NCBI GenBank assembly: GCA_900546445.1
Contig: URCV01000060.1
Span: 1 to 8,883, forward strand
DNA: 8,883 nt
Direction: 5' to 3'
Source: an uncultured Bacteroidales bacterium
GTDB lineage: Bacteria > Bacteroidota > Bacteroidia > Bacteroidales > UBA932
Positions 1 through 7,736 of this stretch are shown piece by piece. The notes beneath the pieces are model-generated. The model saw only the letters and a list, made by a program, of their open reading frames with translations, was not told where the DNA came from and searched no databases. Within the stretch, counting starts at the first letter, position 1. Every line of letters starts with the position of its first letter. The translations under genes and the position numbers were made by a program.

Positions 1-1608
1 GTCGAATCTCTCGGGATATCGATGCGCCGCCACGTCCGCAGCCACCGAAGATGGAGTAAACGAACCGTCCGGAGCCTTCTTCCAAAGCACTCCCGTGTAC
101 TTTTTCCCATCCAGAACGGTGTGAGCCCTGCCGGTTCTTCTCAAATCCCAGAAACGATGTCCCTCGTAGCAGAGTTCTATCATCCTCTCGTGCAAAATGA
201 CATCGAGAGCCGTGTCCCATGAAGAAATCGGCGCAGTGTAGACATCGTCGCGTCCGAAACGCTTGACTCTAAGGTCATTGATGACAGTGCGAGCCTCCGC
301 GTACTTGCCAGCGCGAGCCAGACACTCTGCCTTTATGAGCTCCAGCTCGGCATACCTGAATTCGGGCCAAGGCTGATATGAACCATTCAACACGAAATCC
401 CGGTTCGTCTCATCCAAGAGCTTACGCATATAGTATCCGGTCACGGTATTTCCCGGAGACTTGGTGGCTCCATAAGGCATATACTTCTGGTCCTCACCAC
501 CTTCGAAACATTCGAGGGTGCGTCCTTTCCACAATGCGCCGTTATAAAGCACGGAGCTTGCGAGACGAGGGTCGCGGGCGGAGACATTGGCATTAGTAAT
601 GAAGCGCTTGGAGGCATCCGAAGCGTCGAACGGAGTGCCGTCGGCATTATCGAAGGCGTCTACGAATTCCTGGGTAGGTCCGGCATAGCCGCCGCCCTTG
701 CTTCCGCTCAGGCAGTAATCTCCCGGCATAGAGTATTTCATATCGAAGGAGTGGGTAAGCACTGCGCTCGAATAGGCCACGCCCCAGATGACTTCGGAAT
801 TGGCCAAGTCTTGGAAGATGGCATCGTAGGAGTCGATGTAGCCGTACAGACCACTGGCTTCAACTGCCTGAACTGCAGACAGCGCGTCGGTGTAGCGCTC
901 GGCATAGAGCATCGCACGGGCCTTAAGGGCGTAGGCGGCATATCTATGCACGCGTCCACGGGCCGATGCAGGCTCCGGAAGATTCTCGCAGGCGAAGTCG
1001 ATGTCTTGCAGGATGGCATCCCAAGACTCAGACACGCTCTTTCGGGCAGTGTTTTTCCCTTCTATGGACATTTCGTCCAAGGTCTTGTATATGATGATGC
1101 CGAGGTCGTCCTTTTTCGAGGCGTGAACCCTCATCATATTGAACTGGACGATGGAGCGGAAGAAGAGGAGCTCTCCGCGAATACGAGCGGCCGAAGCATC
1201 GGAAAAATTGGCCTTATAGGTGTCGAGAGCCTTCAGGGCCTCGTTTATGCGGCGAATGAGTCCGTAGCCGGTAGTCCAGCTGTCGAAATAGTTCTGATCG
1301 ACGCGCTGCTGCCCGTCCACTGTCATAATCAGGTTACAGTCTCCCGCACCGGCAGCCGTAGCTCCGTATTTGAGGATGTCGGTAAGTCCGTCGGAGAGGT
1401 TCGAATTGGCCCCGCCGAGAGCGCAGGAGCCAAAACTTCCCCACTGCGCGCCTATGGAGTAGAACGAATTGAGGTAAAGCTGGGCATTCGTCTCATTTTT
1501 CATCGCGTAGGCGAGGTCGTATCTGTCGGTAGGAGTCAGGTCCACTGAACTGCAGGCAGACAATACGCCGACGGCCGCCATGGCACATATTAAATTTCTA
1601 ATTCTCAT
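1..1608 (-). CDS. susD: SusD/RagB-family glycan-binding outer-membrane lipoprotein (3' end beyond the window)
   Basis: SusD proteins are surface lipoproteins that bind a glycan and form the lid of the SusC channel. The frame is open for 536 codons from the ATG at 1608 to the window edge. The start gives a lipoprotein signal: a short basic N-terminus (MRIRN), a hydrophobic core and the lipobox LSAC with Cys19. Family hallmarks follow in order: the ELLFFR helix near residue 150, RDPRL at 345-349, the helix FRYAELELIKAECL from residue 417, and ERMIELCYEGHRFWDLRR at 474-491. Family members are usually about 500-600 residues, so only a short C-terminal tail should be missing. The ATG lies 3 nt after the susC stop (TAAGGTATG), so it is probably translated by coupling to susC. 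Family identity is certain; the glycan bound cannot be read from the sequence. Confidence 0.97.
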   Translation of the reverse strand, partial: MRIRNLICAMAAVGVLSACSSVDLTPTDRYDLAYAMKNETNAQLYLNSFYSIGAQWGSFGSCALGGANSNLSDGLTDILKYGATAAGAGDCNLIMTVDGQQRVDQNYFDSWTTGYGLIRRINEALKALDTYKANFSDASAARIRGELLFFRSIVQFNMMRVHASKKDDLGIIIYKTLDEMSIEGKNTARKSVSESWDAILQDIDFACENLPEPASARGRVHRYAAYALKARAMLYAERYTDALSAVQAVEASGLYGYIDSYDAIFQDLANSEVIWGVAYSSAVLTHSFDMKYSMPGDYCLSGSKGGGYAGPTQEFVDAFDNADGTPFDASDASKRFITNANVSARDPRLASSVLYNGALWKGRTLECFEGGEDQKYMPYGATKSPGNTVTGYYMRKLLDETNRDFVLNGSYQPWPEFRYAELELIKAECLARAGKYAEARTVINDLRVKRFGRDDVYTAPISSWDTALDVILHERMIELCYEGHRFWDLRRTGRAHTVLDGKKYTGVLWKKAPDGSFTPSSVAADVAAHRYPERFD

Positions 1609-1611
1609 ACC

Positions 1612-4600
1612 TTAAAATGTTAAGCTTGCGCCGAGACTTACTACTCTCTGCTGCGGATAATAACCATTGTTTACACTTGGAGCTTCCGGGTCTATTCCCA
1701 ATGCGGAAAGACCTGAAATGGTAAAGACGTTCGATGCGCTTACGTACAGGCGAAGGGCGTCTACGTAGAATTTGCGGGTGACAGTCTTAGGGAAAGTGTA
1801 GCCCAATTGCACGTTCTTAAGTCTCAGGTAAGAAGCGTCGCGCGCCCAGAAGTCACTGACATAGACATTATTAGGGCTCGACTGAGTACTGAGGCGAGGA
1901 TAAGAGGCATCGGTGTGGTCAGGAGTCCAACTACCTTCCACGAGATATTTAGGAGGGTTGCTTCCCCACTTGAATGCCTGCGTGTAATAGGTGCCGTCCG
2001 AATAGCCCAGTGCGGAGTATGTGCCGCAAAGCATTATCTCAGTGTTCGTCGCTCCCTGGAAGAAGAGGACGGCATCGAAACCGCGCCACTTGAAATTGAA
2101 ATCCAGTCCGAACATCACCTCCGGAATAGGAGAGCGGGCTATCCAAGTCCTGTCTTCGGCGGTAATCTTGCCGTCGCCGTTCAAATCCTTGTACTTGATG
2201 TCCCCGACACGGACTGCATTGCTGGTCTTAGGCGAAGATGCCAAGTCCTGCTCGTCGCGATAAAGTCCGTAGGACACATAACCGAGCACGGCGCCCAGAC
2301 TCTGGCCAAGCTTGCTCTGGTAGGCCGGGATATTGTCCGAATCGTTTATGGAGATGTACCTGTTTCTGGCAAATGAAGTATTGGCCCCTATCGTATAGGC
2401 CAATTCGCCCACCTTGTTCTCGTGCTTGAGCGAGAGTTCGAAACCTTTCACGTCGACCACGCCGCTATTCACGATGGCCGGGAAGTTCGATCCGATGGAA
2501 GGAGGGTTTTCTCCCGCCTGACTTTGCAAGATATTGGTGGTCACTTTATAAAACACATCTGCTTCTGCGCTGAGAAGTCCGTCCCACAGGCGCAGGTCTG
2601 CGCCTACATTATAGGTAGTGGTGGTCTCCCAAGTGATGTCGCTGTTAGGAACGGAGGTGGTGGAGATGCTCTGCACCGGCTTTCCGTTTATGACGGCAGT
2701 AGGCTTGGTAGACAATGACACGCCCTGGACGTAGAGGAAGTCGGAGATGCTGTCGTTACCGAGTACGCCCCACGAAGCGCGAAGCTTGAGGGCCTCGTTC
2801 ATTCTCCAGCCAAGTGACAGCGCCGGGAACACTCCGAGCCTGTGGCTCTTGGAGAACTTGGCCGACCAGTCGTTACGCAACGAGGCAGAAACGATGTACT
2901 TCCCGTCGTAGACATAATTGGCCCGAAGAAGAAGGCCCTGGCGGCCGGTATTAGAGTGGTATCCGCGCACGGAGTTAGGCGTCACGTCGGTAGAGAAGTC
3001 CAAATCGGGGATTTCGGTTATGGCGAAGTTCTGCTTTCCGGCTGCGAAATATCTCGACGAGGTGCCGCTCTGCTCCCAGACCAAGTCCGCGCCTACTTCG
3101 TGCAGGTCGAAGGTATTCTGGTAGTTGAGCTGGGCAGTGAAGGTGTAGCGAGAGAAAAGCTGATGCGATTCGGTGAGCTGGTTCACTCCGGAAGCGAGGT
3201 GAGGGCTGTTTCCCGGGGTAAGGGTCAAAGTCTCGTCCGCGCCGGAGTACTTAGGGGTCACCTGATCGCAAGGAAGCAGAAGCTTTTTCTGAAGGGTGTT
3301 CTGGAAGTCGTAACTTCCCATGGCCTTGGCCGTAAGCCCCTTAACGAAAGGCACGTTATACTGAAGGGTCACTCCCGTCTGCACGAAAGAGCGATTCTTT
3401 TCTTGAAAACCGGAAGCGTCGCGAGCGGCAAGCGGATTCTGATAACCTATATAGACTCCGTCGGGGGTCATAGGCCTGGTGGTAGGTCTGGCAGAGAGGG
3501 CGTAGAAGACTATGTTTTTATAGCCATACTCCGCGCCGCCGTTATCCAGAGAGGCCGTAGGATCACTCGAACCTGCGCTCACGCCATTCTGATGGCGATT
3601 CTCGATACGTCCGGACACGTCCAGCTTCAGCGTAAGGTCGTCGGAGAGGTTAATGTCGACATTAGAACGGAGGTTATAGCGCTTGAACCACACATTGTCG
3701 ATGATGCCGTCTTGGTCGAGATAGCTTCCGCCCACGAAATAGCGAACGGACTTCGAGCCTCCGCTTATGCTGAGGTTATGGTTCTGTCCATAAGCTACTT
3801 TCTTGAAGATAAGGTCGAGGTAGTCAGTGTTCCCGAAGATGCCCTGAGGGTCGTTTCCATTACGGATATAGCCTATCTGCTGCTCGGAATACTCGCGCAT
3901 AAGCCCGTCTAGGTCGCTCGCCTTGTTATGCCAATACGCGAACTCCTCACCATTGAGAAGTTCTATCATCTCGGCATTTCCGCTCATAGTGAGGGATGCG
4001 TTATAGGTCACCGTGGTACTCGCCACGTCTCCGCGTCGAGTGGTTACGAGAATAACTCCGTTCGCACCCTTGACTCCGTAGACGGCGGCAGACGCCGCAT
4101 CTTTAAGGATGGTTATGTCGGCGATTTCGCTTGGGTCGAGATTAGAGAAATCCCTTTCCACGCCGTCGACCAACACCAGCGGAGTGGAAGTACCCGTAGT
4201 GCTTATGCCTCGAATGTAAATCTGGGCCTCGTTTTCTCCCGGAACGCCGGAAGTCTGCCTGCTGACAAGTCCCGGGAGCTTTCCTCCCAGCATATTGCTC
4301 ATATTGTCAGTAGGAGCAGAGGAGAGTTTTTCCCGGTTTATCGAGGCGATGGAACTGGTAAGGGTACCTTTTTTCTGTACGCCATAGCCCACTACCACCG
4401 CTTCGTCCAGAAACGTGGTGTCATCTTTCAGCGTCACATTGAAATGGCGCTTGGCACCCACCGGTTCTTCGGCGTCCTGATATCCCATCAGAGTAAAGAG
4501 AAGTACCGCATCTGCTGATGATACAGATAGGGAGAAGTTACCGTTTTCGTCCGTCATCGCTCCCATGGAGCCGGACGATTTCTGCATTACCACCACTCCT

Positions 4601-4707
4601 GGGAGGGGCTCACCATCGGCATCTACCACTCTACCCTTCACGGGAATCTGCGCGAACGCCTGAATGCAGAAAAATAATGCAATTAATAATGTTAATGTCT
4701 TTTTCAT
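1612..4707 (-). CDS. susC: SusC/RagA-family TonB-dependent outer-membrane glycan transporter
   Basis: This is a 1031-residue outer-membrane barrel that imports glycans bound by its SusD partner, using TonB-ExbBD energy. A signal peptide (MKKTLTLLIALFFCIQAFA) is followed by a carboxypeptidase-regulatory-like beta domain (about 21-95, with VKGRVVDADGEPLPGV). A TonB-box-like DEAVVVGYG lies at 101-109, then the plug (about 113-226, with LVLVDGVERDFSNLDPSEI, ILKDAASAAVYG and GANGVILVTTRRG). The remainder is beta-barrel. A DLNGDGKIT loop sits at 841-849, and the protein ends in aromatic GASLTF, as expected for an outer-membrane barrel. Length is normal for the family. One oddity is the stretch GWRMNEALKLRASWG (633-647): from memory, relatives carry roughly 15 more residues between GWR and LKLRASWG, so this barrel loop or strand is shortened. 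Its ATG overlaps the GH92 stop by 4 nt, and the susD start follows 3 nt after its own stop. The substrate is unknown; the neighbouring GH92 suggests alpha-mannosides. Confidence 0.98.
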   Translation of the reverse strand: MKKTLTLLIALFFCIQAFAQIPVKGRVVDADGEPLPGVVVMQKSSGSMGAMTDENGNFSLSVSSADAVLLFTLMGYQDAEEPVGAKRHFNVTLKDDTTFLDEAVVVGYGVQKKGTLTSSIASINREKLSSAPTDNMSNMLGGKLPGLVSRQTSGVPGENEAQIYIRGISTTGTSTPLVLVDGVERDFSNLDPSEIADITILKDAASAAVYGVKGANGVILVTTRRGDVASTTVTYNASLTMSGNAEMIELLNGEEFAYWHNKASDLDGLMREYSEQQIGYIRNGNDPQGIFGNTDYLDLIFKKVAYGQNHNLSISGGSKSVRYFVGGSYLDQDGIIDNVWFKRYNLRSNVDINLSDDLTLKLDVSGRIENRHQNGVSAGSSDPTASLDNGGAEYGYKNIVFYALSARPTTRPMTPDGVYIGYQNPLAARDASGFQEKNRSFVQTGVTLQYNVPFVKGLTAKAMGSYDFQNTLQKKLLLPCDQVTPKYSGADETLTLTPGNSPHLASGVNQLTESHQLFSRYTFTAQLNYQNTFDLHEVGADLVWEQSGTSSRYFAAGKQNFAITEIPDLDFSTDVTPNSVRGYHSNTGRQGLLLRANYVYDGKYIVSASLRNDWSAKFSKSHRLGVFPALSLGWRMNEALKLRASWGVLGNDSISDFLYVQGVSLSTKPTAVINGKPVQSISTTSVPNSDITWETTTTYNVGADLRLWDGLLSAEADVFYKVTTNILQSQAGENPPSIGSNFPAIVNSGVVDVKGFELSLKHENKVGELAYTIGANTSFARNRYISINDSDNIPAYQSKLGQSLGAVLGYVSYGLYRDEQDLASSPKTSNAVRVGDIKYKDLNGDGKITAEDRTWIARSPIPEVMFGLDFNFKWRGFDAVLFFQGATNTEIMLCGTYSALGYSDGTYYTQAFKWGSNPPKYLVEGSWTPDHTDASYPRLSTQSSPNNVYVSDFWARDASYLRLKNVQLGYTFPKTVTRKFYVDALRLYVSASNVFTISGLSALGIDPEAPSVNNGYYPQQRVVSLGASLTF
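4704..4707 (-). other. ATGA stop/start overlap coupling GH92 to susC
   Basis: The GH92 stop (TGA, 4706-4704) shares bases with the susC start (ATG, 4707-4705). No good Shine-Dalgarno site stands in front of the susC ATG (context GTGAAAGATG), so termination-reinitiation coupling is the likely way the transporter is translated. With the 3-nt gap between susC and susD, this ties the three genes into one expression unit. Confidence 0.85.
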
Positions 4708-6737
4708 CTTTCACAAGACATTTTATATTCGAGAATTCCGCCTTCGAGCAACTCCTCGTGAGTGACGAAAGGTCGGTCAAGCAACACTCCGTTAAGGCGA
4801 ACTTCCTTAATATAAGGAGTTTCATACGAATTACCTTCCGCGATGACAGTAAGGGTCCTGCCATTCGAAAGATGCAGTCGTGCGCGCGTGCAAAGAGGCG
4901 AGCCGAAGACGTACTTTCCGTCCGCAGGGAATACCGGGTAGAATCCTAGGGCGGAGAAAACATACCAAGCCGACATCTGTCCGCAATCCTCGTTCCCTAT
5001 GAGCCCGTCCGGAGATGTCGTGTAAAAATCGTTGCACACCTGCCTTATGAGCTCGGCAGCTCTGTCAGTGCGACCCAGCAGGCTGTACAAGTAAATCGTG
5101 TGGTGACTCGGTTCGTTACCGTGGGCGTATTGGCCAATCATACCTGTAATATCGGCCGAAGCGCCTTCATTCAGGGAAGAGTCAGCCGCGAACAGATCGT
5201 CCAATTTGTAAACTAATTGTTTACATCCGCCGTACAACTGCGCAAGCCCATCCACGTCGTGCGGGACTAAAAACGAGTACTGCCAAGCGTTACCTTCCAC
5301 ATAATCAGCCTCTTCATGAAGAGAGAACGCCGGGTCGAAAGGTTCGGTGAATATACCATTTGAGTTTACACCGCGCATAAATCCAGTCCGTGCATCGAAA
5401 TGGCGGCGGTAGCGCTGCGCCCTCTTCTCGAATTCTTCGGCCAATTCGTCCTCGCCCAAATCCCTCGCCAGAAGTGCGATACACTGAGCGTTTATGCAGT
5501 ATTCCAGCTCCACCGACACGGACCAATTCACCTTGTCTGCAGGAAGATAGCCATATTCATCCCACAAAGACATACCATAGGTAGGCTGGGAGAGCATAGA
5601 GGAGCATGCATCGAGAACCCGCTTGCGGTCTACCCCTTTCACGTGCTTGAGAGCGGCTTCGCAGAGAACGGATATGCTGTGGATGCCCACCATACAGTCA
5701 GTCTCTTGATAACCTAACGGCCAAACCGGCAGCCTTCCGGTGCGATCGTAAATGTCAAGCAAAGAGTTACAATAATCCCCCGCGCGCGAATCTATAAGAT
5801 TATAAAGAGGATGAACGGCGCGGTAGGTGTCCCATAAGGAGAATATGGTATAGTGCGGCCTTTCGCCGCGATCGCTTAAAAGTTGAGGAGAAGTAGCCGT
5901 ATGATAGAGGGAAGTGTAGAAAATAGTATCCTGTTTCGCGTCGAAGCTTTCGAACTCTATGGTCGACAATTCCTTTTCCCACTTTTTACGGGCATCTGAA
6001 AGAGCGCTTTCGAAATTACGGACTTCCCTAAGGTTTTTATCAAGTCTTTGCGCTCCGTTCTGCGAAACGGCCACCCTGACCTCCAGTTCTTCCGGAGAAT
6101 TCTCGAATTCTATTACGAGATGGCTTTCCGAAGAGGAGTGTATCTTTTTGATGTCACGAGACGTCGTGAGCTTGAACCAGATGGGCTGGTCGAAGGTCCA
6201 TTCGCTCGAAATGCGCTCGCCTTCTATGGTGCGGCTATTCTTTACTTCCAAATAGCCGCCGTTATAGGCCTTCCTAAAGAGTAGCGACTGAGCCCCGCGG
6301 CGCAAATCTATCACCAGAAAGCAAGGCTCCCCTTCCGGATAGGAAAAACGATAGACTCCACAGTGCTCGCTGGCCGTTACTCGAGCCTTTATGCCATCGG
6401 AAATGGTAACTGAATAGTAACCCGGAGTACATTCTTCGGTAGATTTGAGAAAATGCTCGCTAGGGTCGAATGCAGATGTGAGCTGAGGGCGAATGACTAT
6501 GTCGCCATAGTCCGCCACGCCTGTGCCTCCAAGCCGAGTCTGGGCAAATCCGGCAAATGTAGAATCGGATGCGTGATAACCGGAACACCAGTCCCAGCCC
6601 AGGGTGGTGTTCATGGGGCCCGCATGTACCTGCCCATGAGGCACATCGGCTCCGACAAACACGTGACCGTGTCCACCGGAACCGATAAATGGATTAACCA
6701 CTGAAATGGTCAGCGCCAGAAGTAAAGCGCAAATCAT
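4704..6737 (-). CDS. GH92 family exo-alpha-mannosidase
   Basis: GH92 enzymes are calcium-dependent, inverting exo-alpha-mannosidases acting on mannans and N-glycans. They are usually exported to the periplasm or cell surface. The family signatures are clear: VNPFIGSGGHGHVF (14-27), GWDWCSGYH (47-55), the GGTGVADYGDI block (70-80), YTIFSLWDTYRA (296-307), ETDCMVG (345-351), YVEGNAWQYSF (479-489, with candidate acid Glu481), YAHGNEPSHH (537-546) and GNEDCGQMSAWY (581-592, acidic residues for the catalytic base). The ATG at 6737 is the only reasonable start, because the upstream gene's TAA lies in the same frame 6 nt before it. The result is a minimal export signal: about 12 uncharged hydrophobic residues (MICALLLALTISV) with no basic n-region. 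At 677 residues it is shorter than the usual 720-770. The loop before YTIFSLWDTYRA is reduced to SDRGERPH, where I recall relatives having about 20 more residues. It overlaps susC by ATGA. Linkage specificity cannot be assigned. Confidence 0.95.
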   Translation of the reverse strand: MICALLLALTISVVNPFIGSGGHGHVFVGADVPHGQVHAGPMNTTLGWDWCSGYHASDSTFAGFAQTRLGGTGVADYGDIVIRPQLTSAFDPSEHFLKSTEECTPGYYSVTISDGIKARVTASEHCGVYRFSYPEGEPCFLVIDLRRGAQSLLFRKAYNGGYLEVKNSRTIEGERISSEWTFDQPIWFKLTTSRDIKKIHSSSESHLVIEFENSPEELEVRVAVSQNGAQRLDKNLREVRNFESALSDARKKWEKELSTIEFESFDAKQDTIFYTSLYHTATSPQLLSDRGERPHYTIFSLWDTYRAVHPLYNLIDSRAGDYCNSLLDIYDRTGRLPVWPLGYQETDCMVGIHSISVLCEAALKHVKGVDRKRVLDACSSMLSQPTYGMSLWDEYGYLPADKVNWSVSVELEYCINAQCIALLARDLGEDELAEEFEKRAQRYRRHFDARTGFMRGVNSNGIFTEPFDPAFSLHEEADYVEGNAWQYSFLVPHDVDGLAQLYGGCKQLVYKLDDLFAADSSLNEGASADITGMIGQYAHGNEPSHHTIYLYSLLGRTDRAAELIRQVCNDFYTTSPDGLIGNEDCGQMSAWYVFSALGFYPVFPADGKYVFGSPLCTRARLHLSNGRTLTVIAEGNSYETPYIKEVRLNGVLLDRPFVTHEELLEGGILEYKMSCER

Positions 6738-6743
6738 AAGAGT

Positions 6744-7250
6744 TTATTTAGCTAAAGCCTTGTCAATACCTTCTTTCACATATTTCCACTGATCTGCCAT
6801 CTTGAGATGAATCATATCGAATAGGAAATATCCGTCACAAGCATCGTAGCAAGCCTTTACTGAGTTGACTATGGCCTGATTCTCTTCTTCTTGAGAGAAT
6901 TTTTTCTCAGGATCCCAGTTACCCACGTCAGGACCGCCACATACTATAGGGCAAGCCTTGCCGATTTTCTCCTTTGCAAGTTTGCAGAATCCTTCCATAG
7001 TCCACTCCGTGTCTCCGTAAACAGCGTTTGGCTTGGCATAGGCGCCGATGAGCATCTGGTCGCAATGGTCGGCATAGCCGAAATTCTTATAATTAGGTGT
7101 AGACCACTCAGGGTAATGAGCGTATGTGTCGTAGTCAGGACTAGCCCAGTTCACGCCCACATCGTAGTATTCAGTATACCAGCCACCTACATATACGCCA
7201 AATTTGATTTTAGGATTGGTCTCGTGAACGACGGAATCAGGGAAGTCTAG
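6744..7250 (-). pseudogene. 3' remnant of a (beta/alpha)8-barrel, alpha-amylase-like glycosidase gene
   Basis: The frame reads 168 residues from LDFPDSVVHETNPKIKFG to DKALAK and a TAA at 6744. It contains KFGVYVGGWY, GVNWASPDYD, CDQMLIGAY, CGGPDVGNW and DGYFLFDMIHL. These look like successive C-terminal strands of a TIM barrel. From memory they resemble Bacteroidales proteins annotated as alpha-amylase family or GHL10-like, though that family name is an inference. The N-terminal half or more, including any signal peptide, is missing. The frame begins immediately after the TGA that ends ybaK, in the same reading frame. The first possible start is a GTG at 7160, inside conserved sequence and without a ribosome site; the first ATG is later still. 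It is therefore probably not translated. Local GC is lower (37-47% in three 60-base lines counted) than in susC and GH92 (about 50%). The C-terminus looks intact and sits 6 nt before GH92, as if once the first gene of that operon. Confidence 0.7.
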
Positions 7251-7256
7251 TCAGGT
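7245..7256. other. Probable sequence junction between ybaK and the glycan locus
   Basis: On the minus strand ybaK ends ACC TGA, and the next codons (CTA GAC TTC CCT) already encode the barrel-enzyme remnant. There is no intergenic spacer, promoter, terminator or start codon. A complete housekeeping gene thus abuts the middle of an unrelated coding sequence, which marks a breakpoint at about 7250. No insertion-sequence end, target duplication or tRNA is visible here. Deletion, recombination and assembly error are all possible. Confidence 0.6.
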
Positions 7257-7736
7257 GAGAATAAGATCGGTAACCTCTGCCCGGGTAAATTCCACCAGAT
7301 CGGCCGGCGCAATCCTGATCTGTAATCCCCGCATCCCTGCACTGATGTAGATATACCCGAAATCCATGCAAGTAGTATGAATAAAAGTGGGCAAAGCCTT
7401 TTTCATTCCGACCGGAGAGCATCCTCCCCGGATATACCCGGTTGCCGGTAACAGTTCTTTCATATGGATCATCGCCGCACTTTTATTGCCGGAAACTTTT
7501 GCCGCCAGTTTCAAATCGACTTCGGCATCTCCGGGGACAACACAAACGAACAAGCCGTTTTTATCTCCGCGCAATACCAGTGTTTTAAATACCTGGGCGA
7601 TATTTTCTCCCAGTTGTTCCGCCACATGGGTGGCTGCCAGATTATTTTCGTCTACTTCATAAGGTACCAGCTCGTAAGCGATCTTTGCTTTATCGAGCAA
7701 ACGGGCAGCATTGGTCTTATTTATTTTCGCCGTCAT
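7251..7736 (-). CDS. ybaK: YbaK/EbsC-family Cys-tRNA(Pro) deacylase
   Basis: YbaK-family proteins hydrolyse Cys-tRNA(Pro) made in error by prolyl-tRNA synthetase and act in trans in the cytoplasm. The 161-residue length is normal for the family. Diagnostic segments are INKTNAARLLDKAKI (5-19), VFKTLVLRG with the conserved Lys51 (49-57), the substrate-pocket motif GYIRGGCSPVGMKK (100-113), and the closing strand ISAGMRGLQIRIAPADLV (131-148). The N-terminus matches what I remember of Bacteroidales homologues from the second or third residue on, so the ATG at 7736 is well supported. It overlaps the end of the upstream thioredoxin gene by 20 bp. No Shine-Dalgarno sequence is present (context GTGTAAAATATATG), as is common in Bacteroidetes. 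The C-terminus (VTDLILT) looks natural but lies exactly at a suspected junction, so a few terminal residues could be non-native. Confidence 0.95.
   Translation of the reverse strand: MTAKINKTNAARLLDKAKIAYELVPYEVDENNLAATHVAEQLGENIAQVFKTLVLRGDKNGLFVCVVPGDAEVDLKLAAKVSGNKSAAMIHMKELLPATGYIRGGCSPVGMKKALPTFIHTTCMDFGYIYISAGMRGLQIRIAPADLVEFTRAEVTDLILT

Noticed and set aside
751..1548. 265-codon open frame on the plus strand opposite susD
   Set aside because: It lies within confidently identified susD coding sequence and has no family features, so it is a codon-bias shadow.
2161..2200. EF-hand-like DLNGDGKIT motif in SusC
   Set aside because: This acidic loop is common in SusC-family proteins and does not indicate a separate calcium-regulated domain.
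2842..3912. 356-codon open frame on the plus strand opposite susC
   Set aside because: It is fully antisense to a certain gene, shows no recognisable domain, and is rich in Arg, Gly and Val as expected from the complement of biased codons. It has no independent ribosome site.
3928..4949. Two consecutive plus-strand open frames opposite the susC start and the GH92 end
   Set aside because: They cross the boundary between two certain minus-strand genes and encode nothing recognisable.
6744..7160. A separate small gene starting at the GTG at 7160
   Set aside because: Conserved barrel sequence continues in frame upstream of this GTG to about 7250, and there is no ribosome site, so it is the tail of a larger gene.
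7245..7256. Possible recoding or readthrough of the ybaK TGA into the in-frame remnant
   Set aside because: No selenocysteine-type or readthrough element is visible, ybaK is already full length, and the downstream frame is an unrelated enzyme fragment. A breakpoint explains it more simply.
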